Source: Dendrolimus kikuchii (Eukaryota > Arthropoda > Insecta > Lepidoptera > Lasiocampidae). Taken from it: DNA of 64,000 nt. The stretch covers positions 23,533,887 through 23,597,886 of the forward strand of contig CM034392.1 in the NCBI GenBank assembly GCA_019925095.2, given 5' to 3'. Below the pieces are notes generated by a model that did not search any database, was not told the origin of the DNA, and worked only from the letters and a program-made list of their open reading frames with translations. Numbering within the stretch: position 1 is the first letter of the stretch; every line of letters begins with the position of its first letter. Of this stretch, positions 45,801-54,962 are shown in pieces. The position numbers and the translations under genes were made by a program.

Positions 45801-48800
45801 GGTACACAAGCTCCCCAATAACAATGGTGTCCAAATCCTCCAGATAGGTCTTCTTGAATGCAAGCTGCTTCATAGCTATAAAGTCATATTTGATTGTCAT
45901 CACCAATCTGGATGTTAAAAGCACAATCCTCTCTTTCTCATTGTCCCACAGTGTTATTCTGTAAATTCATTTTTTATGTATATATAATCATATATATACT
46001 CCTTCCAAGCATTTATTTTACTTTGGACAGCTCGATGAATGATGAAATGAAAAATACTATATCATGTAATAAATATACCCACATTCAAATGGACATATCT
46101 TTCATATTGTTACAGACCGCAAAGAAATGCGCACACCTGCCGGTCGTAAAAGCGAAGTTTATTGCCTTCCCGGATTTAGGAATTCTTTTGTTTACTTTGT
46201 GTTTAGAATTTGTAATTAAGAAAACATGCTATTGTTTTTCTACTTGTTTTATGGCCGTCATTAGTGTCGAACTAATCCTTATTGTTATTGTTTGCAACTT
46301 TGTTGGCCGTTCGCAGGTGTGCAAATTACATTTTCTTGGAAGAACCCAGCCCACGAGCTTCTATTGTGTATTGTACAGTTTACTACAAAACAATGCCCGA
46401 ACGGAGGGGTGAGTCAGTCGAGCGAGAATTACGATACGAGTAAGACGTACATTCGACAAGCGATATAGTGACGGACTTTGCGCGTGTTATTGAATCGTGC
46501 AGTTTGTACTAGTAGTGTCTAGTTATATTTGTACCTATGTTATACGTATTTGTATAGTTCTAATAAATTCTATAGTAATTCCAACGGCATTTTAATTTCA
46601 AGTCCCACACTCGTAACTATATATTAAATAAGCCATTTTTGTGTTATAGAACGGCAATACGCTATTTTAAACATTTGTATTTGGCAATACCGATCAATAA
46701 TATTTTATTTTCAAACTGATTACTTTCGATTTATTTACGTATAGTGTTGATGGTTTAATAGATGACTCACAGAACATCACTATTACGTCACTCACAACAA
46801 TAAAGTACGACAATATGTCATTTGTTTCGTGTGGGCTTTGCTGACAAGAAATATGTAACAAAGTCCAAAGTAAAATAAACGCTACGCTACGAAACAGTAT
46901 AATTAAATGTTTACATTATATATAGCTGAAACTTTATGAACCATTCAAAGCAGTGCTAGAGAAATGATCAAGGAGGAACTTGGTTCATTGTACATGACAT
47001 ATTTTATATCTGTGATATTGAGATACTGTAATAGAGTCGCCATGGCTAGTCTCTAGTAACCTTTAGATTATACTAGTTGTGCCCGCGATTTCGTCCATGT
47101 GGATAAGGATAATTTTTTCCCCTAAAAAAGTAGCGTGTTACTCCTTACAACATCAGCTATCTTCCAGTAAATCCGAATCCTGTAAAGTCTCGTCAAAATC
47201 AGAGCAGTCGTTTCAGAGATTAGCCGGAACATCCAGACAGACAGACAATGAATTTAAAAAATGGGTTTTTAGATATAAGTACTGTATATATGTTCATATT
47301 GTTAGAACCTAGGCGCCGACAAGACATAAATTCCACGTAAAAATCTGTAACAGCACATTTTATTACCTGTCGACATTTGAACTAATTGTAATCCTTTTAT
47401 GATCGTCTTATTTTGTTCGCTTATTTATTGGCATACGCATCTAATTATTGTGGAGAATAGCCTATTGTCCTATTGTATTCGCTCGTTAGCATCATTAGCC
47501 AGGTGTTGCGGATTCTTTTGCATTTGTGAAATATAAAACGACGGCCTGATAGAGAGAGGGGGCAGTCAAACTACGACTACGATACGGGCGTGACGTGTGT
47601 ACATTCGGGAATCTAATAGTGACGGACTTTACGCGTTTTATTGAATTACGACCTTCTGCATTACGTTTGGATTTGTTGTGTTCGGTTATATTTGTACCTG
47701 TGTTATACGTGTTTGTATAGTTCTAATAAACTCTATAGTAATTCTAACGGCATTTTAATTCGAGTCCTGCTAAACTCGTAACAATATGTATTTAGTAGAA
47801 AGCTGTTATTTTGACATTATAAACAGACACTTCAATTTTATTTATCTGTATATATATTATGCATGGGTAAAAAAATGTGTAGCTATGCTGCTTCTGCCAG
47901 ATAGAAGTGGAAGAATGATGGCTTGATACCAACAGTCTTGCTATAAGTATAAAGGATGCCAATGTTTCTTCTTTCTTTTCTTATAAAGTTTGAAAAGAAT
48001 TAAACCCACCTTCTGCCTATTTGCCAGATACACACCTACCACACTGAATCGAGCCAGTCCAGTGTACTATAATCAAGATAATGATTCTAGTATGGCTCTA
48101 CCAATAAAAAAATAAAAAAAGTACAAGCAATAGATAGAATAGGAAAGCTATTAGGCACTCAGGGCAGGGGAAGGCTTTTGGCCATATCATGCTAGCTCTC
48201 TAAGATGAGCAAAATAGTATAGGTAGTCTACTCACAATAAAAGAATCCAGAATCCTTGCTTCTCTTAAGAAAAAAATTAAAAAGCTATCGTATGACGCCC
48301 TACTCAATAGAAGATTTTTTTTGTATAAATATAATTTAATTATGTTGTGTACGTATTTTTTATGACAATTGTAATGTAATCGGAATGACGTGTACATATA
48401 ATGTTATATTATTAAAATAAAATACTTATGACTTACTTAGGTATTATTCCTTATTAAAATTATCAATGCGAAAGTAACTCTGTCTGTCTGTCTGTTCTGT
48501 TTTCACGAAAAAACTACTGGACCGATTTGGCTGAAATTCAGTATATATGTAACTTTAATAACGAGGGTGGACAAGGGATACTTTTCATCCCGGATAATGG
48601 GATAAGTTTGGGGATAGATTATGTAAAGATTATCCCAGAAATTAGGATAGGTTTTTATTTTGTGATTTGGCATTTTCGTCATTTTGGTTAATTTGGTCAT
48701 TTTGGTTGATGTGGTTGATGTGGTCGAGGTGGTAATGTGGTCGAGGTAGTAATGTGGTCGAGGTGGTATTGTGGTCGGTTTGGTTGATGTGGTCGGTGTG

Positions 48801-51800
48801 GTCGATGTGGATGGTGTTTCGATTTGGTTGGTGTGGTCGATGTGGTTGATGTGGTTGATGTGGTTGGTGTGGTTGATGTGGTAGATGTGGTAGATGTGGT
48901 TGATTTGGTCATTTTGGTGTACATATGTAGTTTTAAAACCGAAAATTGGCATAGTTACTTTTTATTGGGGTGATGGGTAGTTTGCGATATAAAATGAAGT
49001 GAATCTTCCGGGGCAAATAGCAGTAACATAAATATTTTATACAAAGTAACCTGTGTTGTAACCTCTTTAACGCACTAGAGGTTGACCCGCGGCGCGGCCG
49101 TGGGGTAAACTCTAGTTCTTTAATAACTATGAGGGAGAGTATTTTAAGCAATAAACTTACTCTGTCAACAACCATGAGCCTAAATATTCTCCATCTTCAG
49201 GGAAAATTAAAGCTGTGATGCATTCCTGTATAGCAGTCTCCACTACACCTTTCCGGAATGTAAAGAAGTCTTTAATGTTTTCCCTATCAAATGGTACATC
49301 ATAACGAGGGTATACAGTCTTTACTTGATCAGTAGGTGTAACTGCTTCTGCATTGGCTTGTTGTTCATTCCTTGCATCTAGAACAATATAATCTTTGCTC
49401 AGTAAATTTTTTAATGACTGAAAGTATACAGATAAATACAATTATATTAAATTAGCTTTTGCTCATGGCCTCGCTCACTTTAATGTTATCCCATGGGAGT
49501 CATAGATCTTTCTGGGATAAAAAATAAAGCCTATGTGCTATTCCAGTCTATAATCTATCTTTCAGCCAAATTTGATTCAGATCTGTTCAGGTGTGATGGA
49601 GCAACAATATCCATCCAAACTTTCACATTTAAAATGTTTTAAGTATATAAATAAATAAATCAGTCATTTTTTATAATTGGCAGACAAACACACACAACCC
49701 TCTGGGGCCCATCCCAGACACCCAGACCATAGATAATGGAAAGATTGTTTACTAAATTCACCAAGCTAGGAATCTAACCCAAAGCCTCTGTGTTCCAGTG
49801 AGTCAGGCCAACAAAAGCTTATCCCACCAGATGCTTCCAAATACCAGCTGACAGAAAGTCATTACAAACATTTTTATGATTTCTCAAGTGTGCACTGAAA
49901 TTATTTATCTGTGCAGGAACGGAGAAAGAATACAATTTTCCTGCGGCCGGGCGGCCTGTCGTAAGAGGCGACAAAACAACCCACAGCCAGGTGGTAGGGC
50001 ATTTGCCCGACTGGATGGCTACCACCCCTGGTCTAAAGTATGTCGCCATAACAACCTTGAGTTGTGTTCTGGCATTAGTGACCAGGTTCCAGTCTCCCTT
50101 AAGAGAGCAGCAGCGCATCTGTTGCACCTTTGGTGTTGCAAATGTCCATAGGCGATGGTTAACCGCTTTCCATCCAGTGGGCCGTCTGCCTGTCTGCTGA
50201 ACTCCTGCAATAAAAAAAAATATCAACTATCTGTATTGTGGTCATTACTAATTTGCTATCTTTAACCCATAGATCCCTATGTCCTAAGTGTCACTGTAAT
50301 AGAGATATGATTTTGCCAATCTGTAAATAAAATTTAATTAAAACAACTTAAAATACAAACAAGGTGTTTTCTTTATTCTGACACTGGTTGATTAATACCT
50401 TGTTTTGTGATCACATGAATAATTTTAAGGCCATGTGATATATCCTTGGAAAGGATATTAACTACAGATTTTGTTTAAATCAAATGAAATTCTTAATACC
50501 TTTTAGTTTTTTTCATAATTAATTTTGAATTTGATGTTTTTCATAGATTAATTAATTTTTAAGAGTTTGAAAGCTCATCAAGTATTTTTTGTTATCTAAT
50601 GCTAAGATGTAATGTTTAATTTAGAATAATCATACATTAAAGACTGCAATAAAAGTTATTTGGTTCAATTACAAACAACAAACTAGAAAAATATGTTGTT
50701 TTAAAGACAATGAGTAATTTTCAAAAACAAACAAAAAAATTGTATCTCGATTACAGTGACACTTAGGACATAGGGATCTATGGGTTAAAGATAGCTCTTG
50801 ATCCACCCAATCCCCCAAAAAATTTTGCCGGTCTATGCGCCAGACAACCTGTATATTCAAATTTAAATTCAAATTCAAGTTTTTATTCAAAATAAGTTCC
50901 ACTTGGATTTTTGAAGGTCATAAATACAAGTTAAAATTTTATTTTACTTCCTAGTCAATGTACATTGCTTTGTAACGTGTCATTGTTGTTAAAGAAAAAG
51001 TAGGCAAGAAACTCTCCAGCAACACATCTAGCTAAAAATTGTCTTTATATTTCTTAGACTATTGAGATCTCAAGCTATTTTTTAAGTGTTTTTTTGCATG
51101 AGTTCAGCAGACAGGCAGACGGCCCACCTGATAGAAAGTGGTTACTATCACCTATAAACATTTAAAGCATCTAAGGTGCTGTAAATGCACTTCTGCTCTC
51201 TATAGGAATACTGAAACCTGACCATTATTGCCAGAACAGAACTCAAGCTTTGTTATGGCGGCATACTCTATACCAGTGGTGGTAGCCATCCAGACAGGCA
51301 AATACTCTACCACCTGGCTATGGGTTATTATTTCACCTCTTATGACAGGCTGCCCGGCTGCAGGAAACTGTATTCTTTCTCCATTCCTACACAATACAGA
51401 AGTATGTTACAAAACTACTTTTCGAAGATTTAATAGACTTGTAGCAGTGCATACTCAGTAAGGCAAAAAACATAATAAAAGGAAAGAAGAATATTATTAT
51501 TGTTATAATAATGATGAGACATACTAAAAATTTGTACTGCAACATATCTCCATAAATTCCTTACATGTTTGGCAAGATTAAAACATTTTACAGAAAATAG
51601 CAAGCATAGTGTGTAGTGTAGTAATTTAACAGACATCATTTACATATTTCCATAATACTTGTATAACAGGAAAATTATATTAATATCTTGTCAGATGCAG
51701 ATAGGGGGAAAACCTTTGAATAGAAGAATAATAAAATTTAAATATCTAAGTGTTTCGCAAGCATTATAATTTAGTATTATTAGCAAGAAAGCATAAAATA

Positions 51801-52110
51801 TATTTATTGACAACACCGTTTATGATTGGATACGTTCATTGTTGTATATATACAAAGTAAATTATTATTATTATGGAATACAAATCCTACTTGCGATGAA
51901 ATGTTAAGGCATAATTTTACCGGCAAATGAAGTCGTGGACGAAGTGAGGGAATCCGTACCAGACAATACTGATGGGTTTGCATTTATTGGAGTTCTCTTC
52001 TTTTCCGGGTTTCTTGTATTGTTTTCGGCATTTTCTGGAGTCACATTATCAGTTGATAACTGCAATGTACCACCACGAAACTCCAAATCATCGTCTAATA
52101 GATCACTCAT
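36896..52110 (-). CDS. TPRG1/TPRG1L-like protein (hSac2 domain)
   Basis: Exons in order: 52110-51921, 49417-49161, 45958-45782, 44032-43889, 40576-40443, 37098-36896. Exons 2-6 join in phase (0,2,2,2,1) and end at a TAA, giving 304 codons plus stop. Hallmarks are FFTFRKGVVETAI, GSWLLTE, LWDNEKERIVLLTSRLV, IKYDFIAM, the WNPFSQDVPFLTFASHPI block, and the C-terminal IQSYVGVTSLLHNKTSMGF plus RGKFSF. This order is that of tumour protein p63-regulated gene 1-like proteins, cytoplasmic and, in vertebrates, synaptic-vesicle associated. The function in insects is unknown. Exon 4 (RINGIATGVSTVVKDCVIDR...) looks like an insertion absent from vertebrate forms. Exon 1 (MSDLLDDDLEFRGG..., 63 codons) ends in phase 1, which does not fit exon 2 at its best acceptor. 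Either a small exon is missing or the acceptor at 49392 is used. Confidence 0.85.
37370..38663 (+). pseudogene. Dead mariner (maT-like, DD37D) transposon
   Basis: TA-flanked (37368-37369 and 38664-38665), with imperfect 28-bp terminal inverted repeats containing CTGGCCATAAATACTGTTAC / CTTGCCATAAATATTGTAAC. The length of about 1.3 kb suits mariner. The transposase starts at 37513 and shifts frame near 37590. It is open at 37620-38030 (helix-turn-helix and ILFTDENFF, first Asp), then has stops near 38030 and 38107. It resumes at 38115-38423 with SFQQDSAPGHKA (second Asp) and SSPDLNPLDYDLW (third Asp), 37 residues apart, as in the maT group. The frame is broken again at 38423. It is non-functional and lies in the last intron of the TPRG1L-like gene. 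Confidence 0.85.
38800..39010. mobile_element. pogo-like element end
   Basis: The right end, read on the complement, is CAGTGTAAACTCTATTTAAC followed by ACGACA motifs that recur inverted nearby (CTCTCGATTTAACGACAACT). Such termini are usual in pogo/Tigger-type elements. The left limit is uncertain. Confidence 0.45.
39619..39853. mobile_element. MITE-1 copy
   Basis: Runs from GGCTACATTCCATTAGGGAC to GGAACGCCCTG, about 235 bp, with no coding frame. Confidence 0.75.
39993..40256. mobile_element. MITE-1 copy, inverted relative to its neighbour
   Basis: Runs from CAGGGCGTTCCATTTGTAGC to GTTGTGAGTCCCTAATGGAA plus CGTAGCC. Together with 39619-39853 it forms an inverted pair 139 bp apart. A terminal duplication is not obvious. 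Confidence 0.75.
40600..41070. repeat. Repeat of the CCCGCGACYTCGTCCACG type
   Basis: Begins CCCGCGACCTTGTCCACGTT and ends with CCCGGACAAACAGACAAGC. It lies just 5' (on the transcript) of exon 5 of the TPRG1L-like gene. Confidence 0.45.
41071..42410. other. Intron, nothing recognised except repeat debris
   Basis: A repeat-like piece at 41590-41700 (TGTGTCGAGTTTCAATTAAA ... ACACAGACAAACAGATAAAA). Otherwise AT-rich intron. Confidence 0.4.
42411..43006. repeat. MITE-2-derived tandem array, 114-bp units, five copies
   Basis: It starts with the left end of the palindromic MITE (ACGGTCTTATTTACAGAGAG). The motif CAGTAAGTTTGAACGCTTCT then recurs at 42434, 42549, 42662, 42776 and 42890, i.e. every 113-115 bp. 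Each unit holds a hairpin (GAACGCTTCTTTA / TAAAGAAGCGTTC) and an about 70-bp spacer with GAGGAGTTCATGTCAAC. The minus strand is open across three units (42605-42934) as a 38-residue repeat (LLNASLWFLKKRSNLLYYLE...), because 114 is a multiple of three. Confidence 0.85.
43078..43768 (-). repeat. SINE-like repeat C split by a hAT-like element
   Basis: The two halves, 43078-43194 and 43650-43768, rejoin at GGTGGTAG and together match repeat C. Confidence 0.8.
43195..43649 (+). mobile_element. hAT-like element, internally deleted, transposase remnant
   Basis: Begins CAGAGGCGTAGCTACC and ends CAAGCTACACCACTG, inverted-repeat ends typical of hAT elements. Flanked by a perfect 8-bp duplication GGTGGTAG (43187-43194 and 43650-43657). 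Inside, 43344-43448 encodes ERLSDLFLLSIEAENLEKL, the LSxL..LSIE motif of the C-terminal dimerisation region of hAT/ZMYM-type transposases, ending at a stop. It is 455 bp long, so it is a deletion derivative of an autonomous parent. Confidence 0.88.
44033..45781. other. Intron between TPRG1L exons 4 and 3
   Basis: Mostly unrecognised AT-rich sequence. 45020-45350 is a GC-richer segment (CTGGGTATCTACTATGTTTG ... AAAGCGCAAGAGATTTGC) that looks like an old repeat. Confidence 0.4.
46108..46618 (+). mobile_element. Solo LTR-1
   Basis: Starts TGTTACAGACCG and ends CTCGTAACT, with an AATAAA near 46563. Flanked by ATAT at 46104-46107 and 46619-46622. Same family as 713-1200, which it matches best over its 3' two thirds. 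Confidence 0.75.
46640..46915 (-). repeat. Repeat E, reverse copy
   Basis: The complement matches 33990-34205 in order. Contains AAAGTAAAATAAACGCTACG. Confidence 0.5.
47074..47280 (+). repeat. Repeat of the GCCCGCGATTTCGTCC type
   Basis: ACTAGTTGTGCCCGCGATTT start and ACATCCAGACAGACAGACAA end, the usual outline of this short lepidopteran element. Confidence 0.5.
47300..47783 (+). mobile_element. Solo LTR-1, diverged 5' half
   Basis: Starts TGTTAGAACC and ends CTCGTAACA. The 3' third is nearly identical to the other copies (GTGTTTGTATAGTTCTAATA). Flanked by ATAT at 47296-47299 and 47784-47787. Confidence 0.75.
47788..48470. other. Intron, nothing recognised
   Basis: AT-rich, no features seen. 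Confidence 0.35.
48471..48665 (+). repeat. Fragment of the CTGTCTGTCTG...ACCGATTT repeat
   Basis: TCTGTCTGTCTGTTCTGTTT followed by ACTACTGGACCGATTTGGCT and a GGGATACTTTTCATCCCG segment. Related pieces are at 4200 and 58840. Confidence 0.5.
48675..48925. repeat. GGTTGATGT-type minisatellite
   Basis: A 9-bp unit (GGTTGATGT, GGTCGAGGT, GGTCGATGT variants) repeats about 25 times. The minus strand is open in two frames (NHI/NHT and TTS repeats) only because of the period; I do not call a gene. Confidence 0.85.
49650..49835 (-). mobile_element. SINE-B, diverged
   Basis: GGCAGACAAACACACACAAC at the left and GGAATCTAACCCAAAGCCTC (altered B box) at the right. Confidence 0.5.
49911..50216 (+). repeat. 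SINE-like repeat C, near full length
   Basis: From CTGTGCAGGAACGGAGAAAG to GAACTCCTGCAATAAAAAAA. One of the best-preserved copies. Confidence 0.85.
50266..50784. mobile_element. piggyBac-like MITE, 519 bp
   Basis: Begins TTAA-CCCATAGATCCCTATGTCC and ends with the exact complement followed by TTAA. The inverted repeats extend about 50 bp with a few mismatches (CTAAGTGTCACTGTAAT shared). CCC/GGG ends and TTAA target sites are piggyBac traits. The pairing continues 7 bp beyond the TTAA (GCTATCT / AGATAGC). No transposase inside. Confidence 0.75.
50840..51060 (-). repeat. LINE-type tail repeat
   Basis: AAATAAGTTCCACTTGG-like start and GGCAAGAAACTCTCCAGCAA end, as at 20500, 29480 and 34640. Confidence 0.5.
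51088..51402 (-). repeat. SINE-like repeat C, diverged
   Basis: About 15-20 scattered substitutions relative to the best copies, so probably an older insertion. Confidence 0.75.
51921..52110 (-). CDS. TPRG1L-like exon 1 (N-terminus)
   Basis: ATG at 52110-52108, 63 codons with acidic start (MSDLLDDDLEF) and a Ser/Thr-rich end (GTDSLTSSTTSFA), then donor GCCG-GTAAAA in phase 1. Unspliced reading stops after six more codons. It is assigned to the TPRG1L-like gene by position, strand and composition. The phase does not fit the preferred acceptor of exon 2 (49417). Confidence 0.65.
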
Positions 52111-52862
52111 GGTGTTAAAATATATATTATAACTGGTTTGATTGCAATTTTTCTAAACTAAATTTTATTATTTAATATTCACTGCGCGTAAATAATCGAC
52201 CGTATTGCTGATGCTGACGTCCTAGAGTTTAGAGTCGTCCATGCGAATTATCAAACAGCCAAATCGAATGACGCGAGTTATCTAACGAACATTAAAACGT
52301 ATTTTATAGGAATAAAGTTCAATAAAGATTTAAATATAATTATTTTTCTACAACGAACATCTTTTTCTATCACTTTGAAAATAACATTGAGTTTTGTTAT
52401 ACTTTTTTTTAGTTTTTTGTTATCTTTATCAAACTTATAGGGTTTTTTCTGTAGTAGGAGTTTGTTTACATTACATTCCACGTGAACCCGAAATTGTATC
52501 TAGTTCACCGCCTTAATATTAAAAATAATACCTGATACTATGGGAGATCATGGAGTTCTTTGTTTTTGTTGCCCAAAGGAGAATAGATATTTAGCGGATT
52601 TGGTCTTCTTTGAAATACAATTGCCCCACGCAGCCTAATTCGTAAAAACTTATGATCCGTGTTCTAAGAAAACTATTCCAGATTTTCATTAAGAAACATT
52701 TTATAATCGTGCCCTCTTACCGAAATCACATAGTATGTTATTTCTTTCTCAATCGCATAGATTGAAAAATAAAGTAAGTGATTAAACTATAAGTAACGCT
52801 AAGTAAAGTATAAATAAACCGATTGTTTGTATTTAAAATAGTTTATTGGCATAAAATATTTA
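52111..52862. other. Upstream region of the TPRG1L-like gene
   Basis: Likely 5' UTR and promoter nearest 52111-52300. No TATA box at a convincing distance. The rest is unrecognised. Confidence 0.35.
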
Positions 52863-52956
52863 CGGTCTTATTTATAGAGAGTTAGAGTGAGTTAATGCTT
52901 CTTTAATAACCATAAAGAGCGTTCAAACTTACTCTAACACTCTACAAATAAGACCG
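52863..52956. mobile_element. MITE-2, 94-bp palindrome with TTA duplication
   Basis: CGGTCTTATTTATAGAGAGT and its near complement form an almost complete palindrome. Flanked by TTA on both sides (52860-52862, 52957-52959), as in PIF/Harbinger-type (Tourist) MITEs. Confidence 0.75.
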
Positions 52957-52959
52957 TTA

Positions 52960-53710
52960 AAAGTTAGTTTATGAAAGGGAACATAAACATTTTCACATGT
53001 AAATATTAAAGTCGATTTTTAATATCGATCATAAAATTATTTTTCCTTATTCGAAAATGCGTTTATATCTTTCACATCCCTAATTTGGAGTGTCAAATGT
53101 CATTGTCAATTTATTAATGACTGTTTTCCGTTTTATTTATAATTTTTATATCCAACCTTGAAAATATATAACACAATATTTTTGATATTTAAATACATTA
53201 GCTTAAAAATATTTTTTGTTATTCTAGTAAATAAATTTAAACACATTTAGCTCTTATTTTATTTAGTTTTTGTCATCATCTTTATTATGTTCGTAAAGTG
53301 TTATCATCTTGGTTATCTTTTAACTTCAGTGAACAAAACGTAATAAATCGGCGGCTGTATTTAAAATTTTAATAGTTTTTTTGATAAAAATATAGGCAAT
53401 CATATTTATAAGTTATATAAAAGAATATGAATATAATTTTAACTAAGTTATAAGTCTATCACTGACAGTTATGAAACGGTAAATCGTAAAAACTTCCAGT
53501 GTATAAAAATACTGTAAGTATATTGCATTGAAAATAGACCTACCTACCTGTACGTTAAAATAAGATTAATATAATCCGATTGGTGATGTATTGTAGTTTA
53601 TTGTAACTTTTCAGTTCTCTATCAGGTTTTAGTAATTGTACTGCACTGATTATCCATTCAGCTGTAGGCATGGCAGGTAACCACTATGGAATTATTGATT
53701 TTAAGGCTAT
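52960..53710. other. Intergenic, nothing recognised
   Basis: AT-rich sequence without features. Confidence 0.35.
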
Positions 53711-53871
53711 TTTACATTGATCCAGCTACTGACTTCAAAATATTAAATCGGGAATATTGAAATCAGCACTGACTTGCGCTGTACCGATTTCAAATCAAAT
53801 TTACAGAATGCCAGTATGAAGTTAGCACTGGCTTCCTTCGAATTTGAAGTCAGTATCTGGATCAATGTAAA
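53711..53871. mobile_element. MITE-3, 161 bp
   Basis: Terminal inverted repeats TTTACATTGATCCAG and TACTGACTTCAAA with one mismatch, and a second internal inverted pair (AATCAGCACTGACTT / AAGTTAGCACTGGCTT-like, direct). Target duplication not clear. Confidence 0.65.
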
Positions 53872-54844
53872 TTAACTTTTACTTTCAGATAGCCTGTAGG
53901 TATTAACTAAAAGAAACAAGGTATAAATAATTACGAATATTTTATTTTACAAAAAATATTGTCTATGGTCCACTTATAACTAAACATCTGGCACGTTTTT
54001 CGATATTGATGGCAAATATTTTAGAAAAATATACACGAAATTAGCAATGTTTTATTATTTTTTATAAAAATACTAATACATACTGTTGTCTAAAATATAG
54101 TCTTGGTATAAAAATCTGTACAAGCTTATCAAGTATATTTTTTTTACAATTATATATATGTATAATACGTACTTACGCACGATAAAATGTACAATTTTTT
54201 TTTTTTTGATTAAAGCAATTATTTAATATTTTGATTTAAAATAATGAAAAAATAGTTAAAATAAAAAGAAACAAATTTAAAATGTGTATCTTAAATTCAT
54301 TACTTTTAGTGATTTGTGTTCACTTCATGAAGCACATTTTCCTACCAATCCCAACACCAAATCTATTGGCGGGAACTTACATATACTCAGGGCTTTTCTG
54401 TGGGGGCATGTGGGAGCACACAGTGCCCTTAAAGGAAATTTCGAAAATATCAAAAAATTGCCATAAAAACTGCAAATAAAATAAAAGAATATGAAATAAA
54501 ATTATAGACTTACAACTTTCGAGAATTAGCGTGCCCCCAAAAAAGAAGAGACAAAAAAAGGCCTGCATATACGTATATAATCAAAATGTATTTTTTTATA
54601 TATTGAAAATAATTCAATTCAATAAGATCCGACCAAAAGTCGAGGATATCCAGCGATTTATTTATTGAAATATGTAAGAAAAGCGACGCAATGACACAAA
54701 ATTTACAAGAGATTCCAATTTTAATTCATCCTGTACGAAATGGATATATATCTACTTACATTGATTTATTAAACAAACATACTAAATCAATGTATACATA
54801 TTATTCAGTTTATAGGGAGAACGAAAGCGAGTTGAAATTTAGGT
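53872..54844. other. 3' flank of the AA15 gene, nothing recognised
   Basis: AT-rich. Contains AATAAAAG near 54477 and other weak polyadenylation-like motifs. Confidence 0.35.
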
Positions 54845-54962
54845 CTAGTAACAGCGACATCTGTCGGTCGGGCAGTGGGGAGGATACACGATGCATTGGT
54901 CCATGCAGTACACATCAGCGCCTTCACGTCCCTCGAGTTCGCCAATAGCATCGCAGACTTCA
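54845..54962 (-). CDS. AA15 last exon: second Cys-rich module
   Basis: 39 codons including the stop. CMDQCIVYPPHCPTDRCRCY parallels the CQTNCLRYPPNCPEALCTC of the previous exon, so the two exons look like a tandem duplication. Confidence 0.9.

Noticed and set aside
48503..48952. Long minus-strand frames rich in NHI/TTS repeats
   Set aside because: They arise from a 9-bp minisatellite whose period is a multiple of three; no splice sites, start context or other coding sign.
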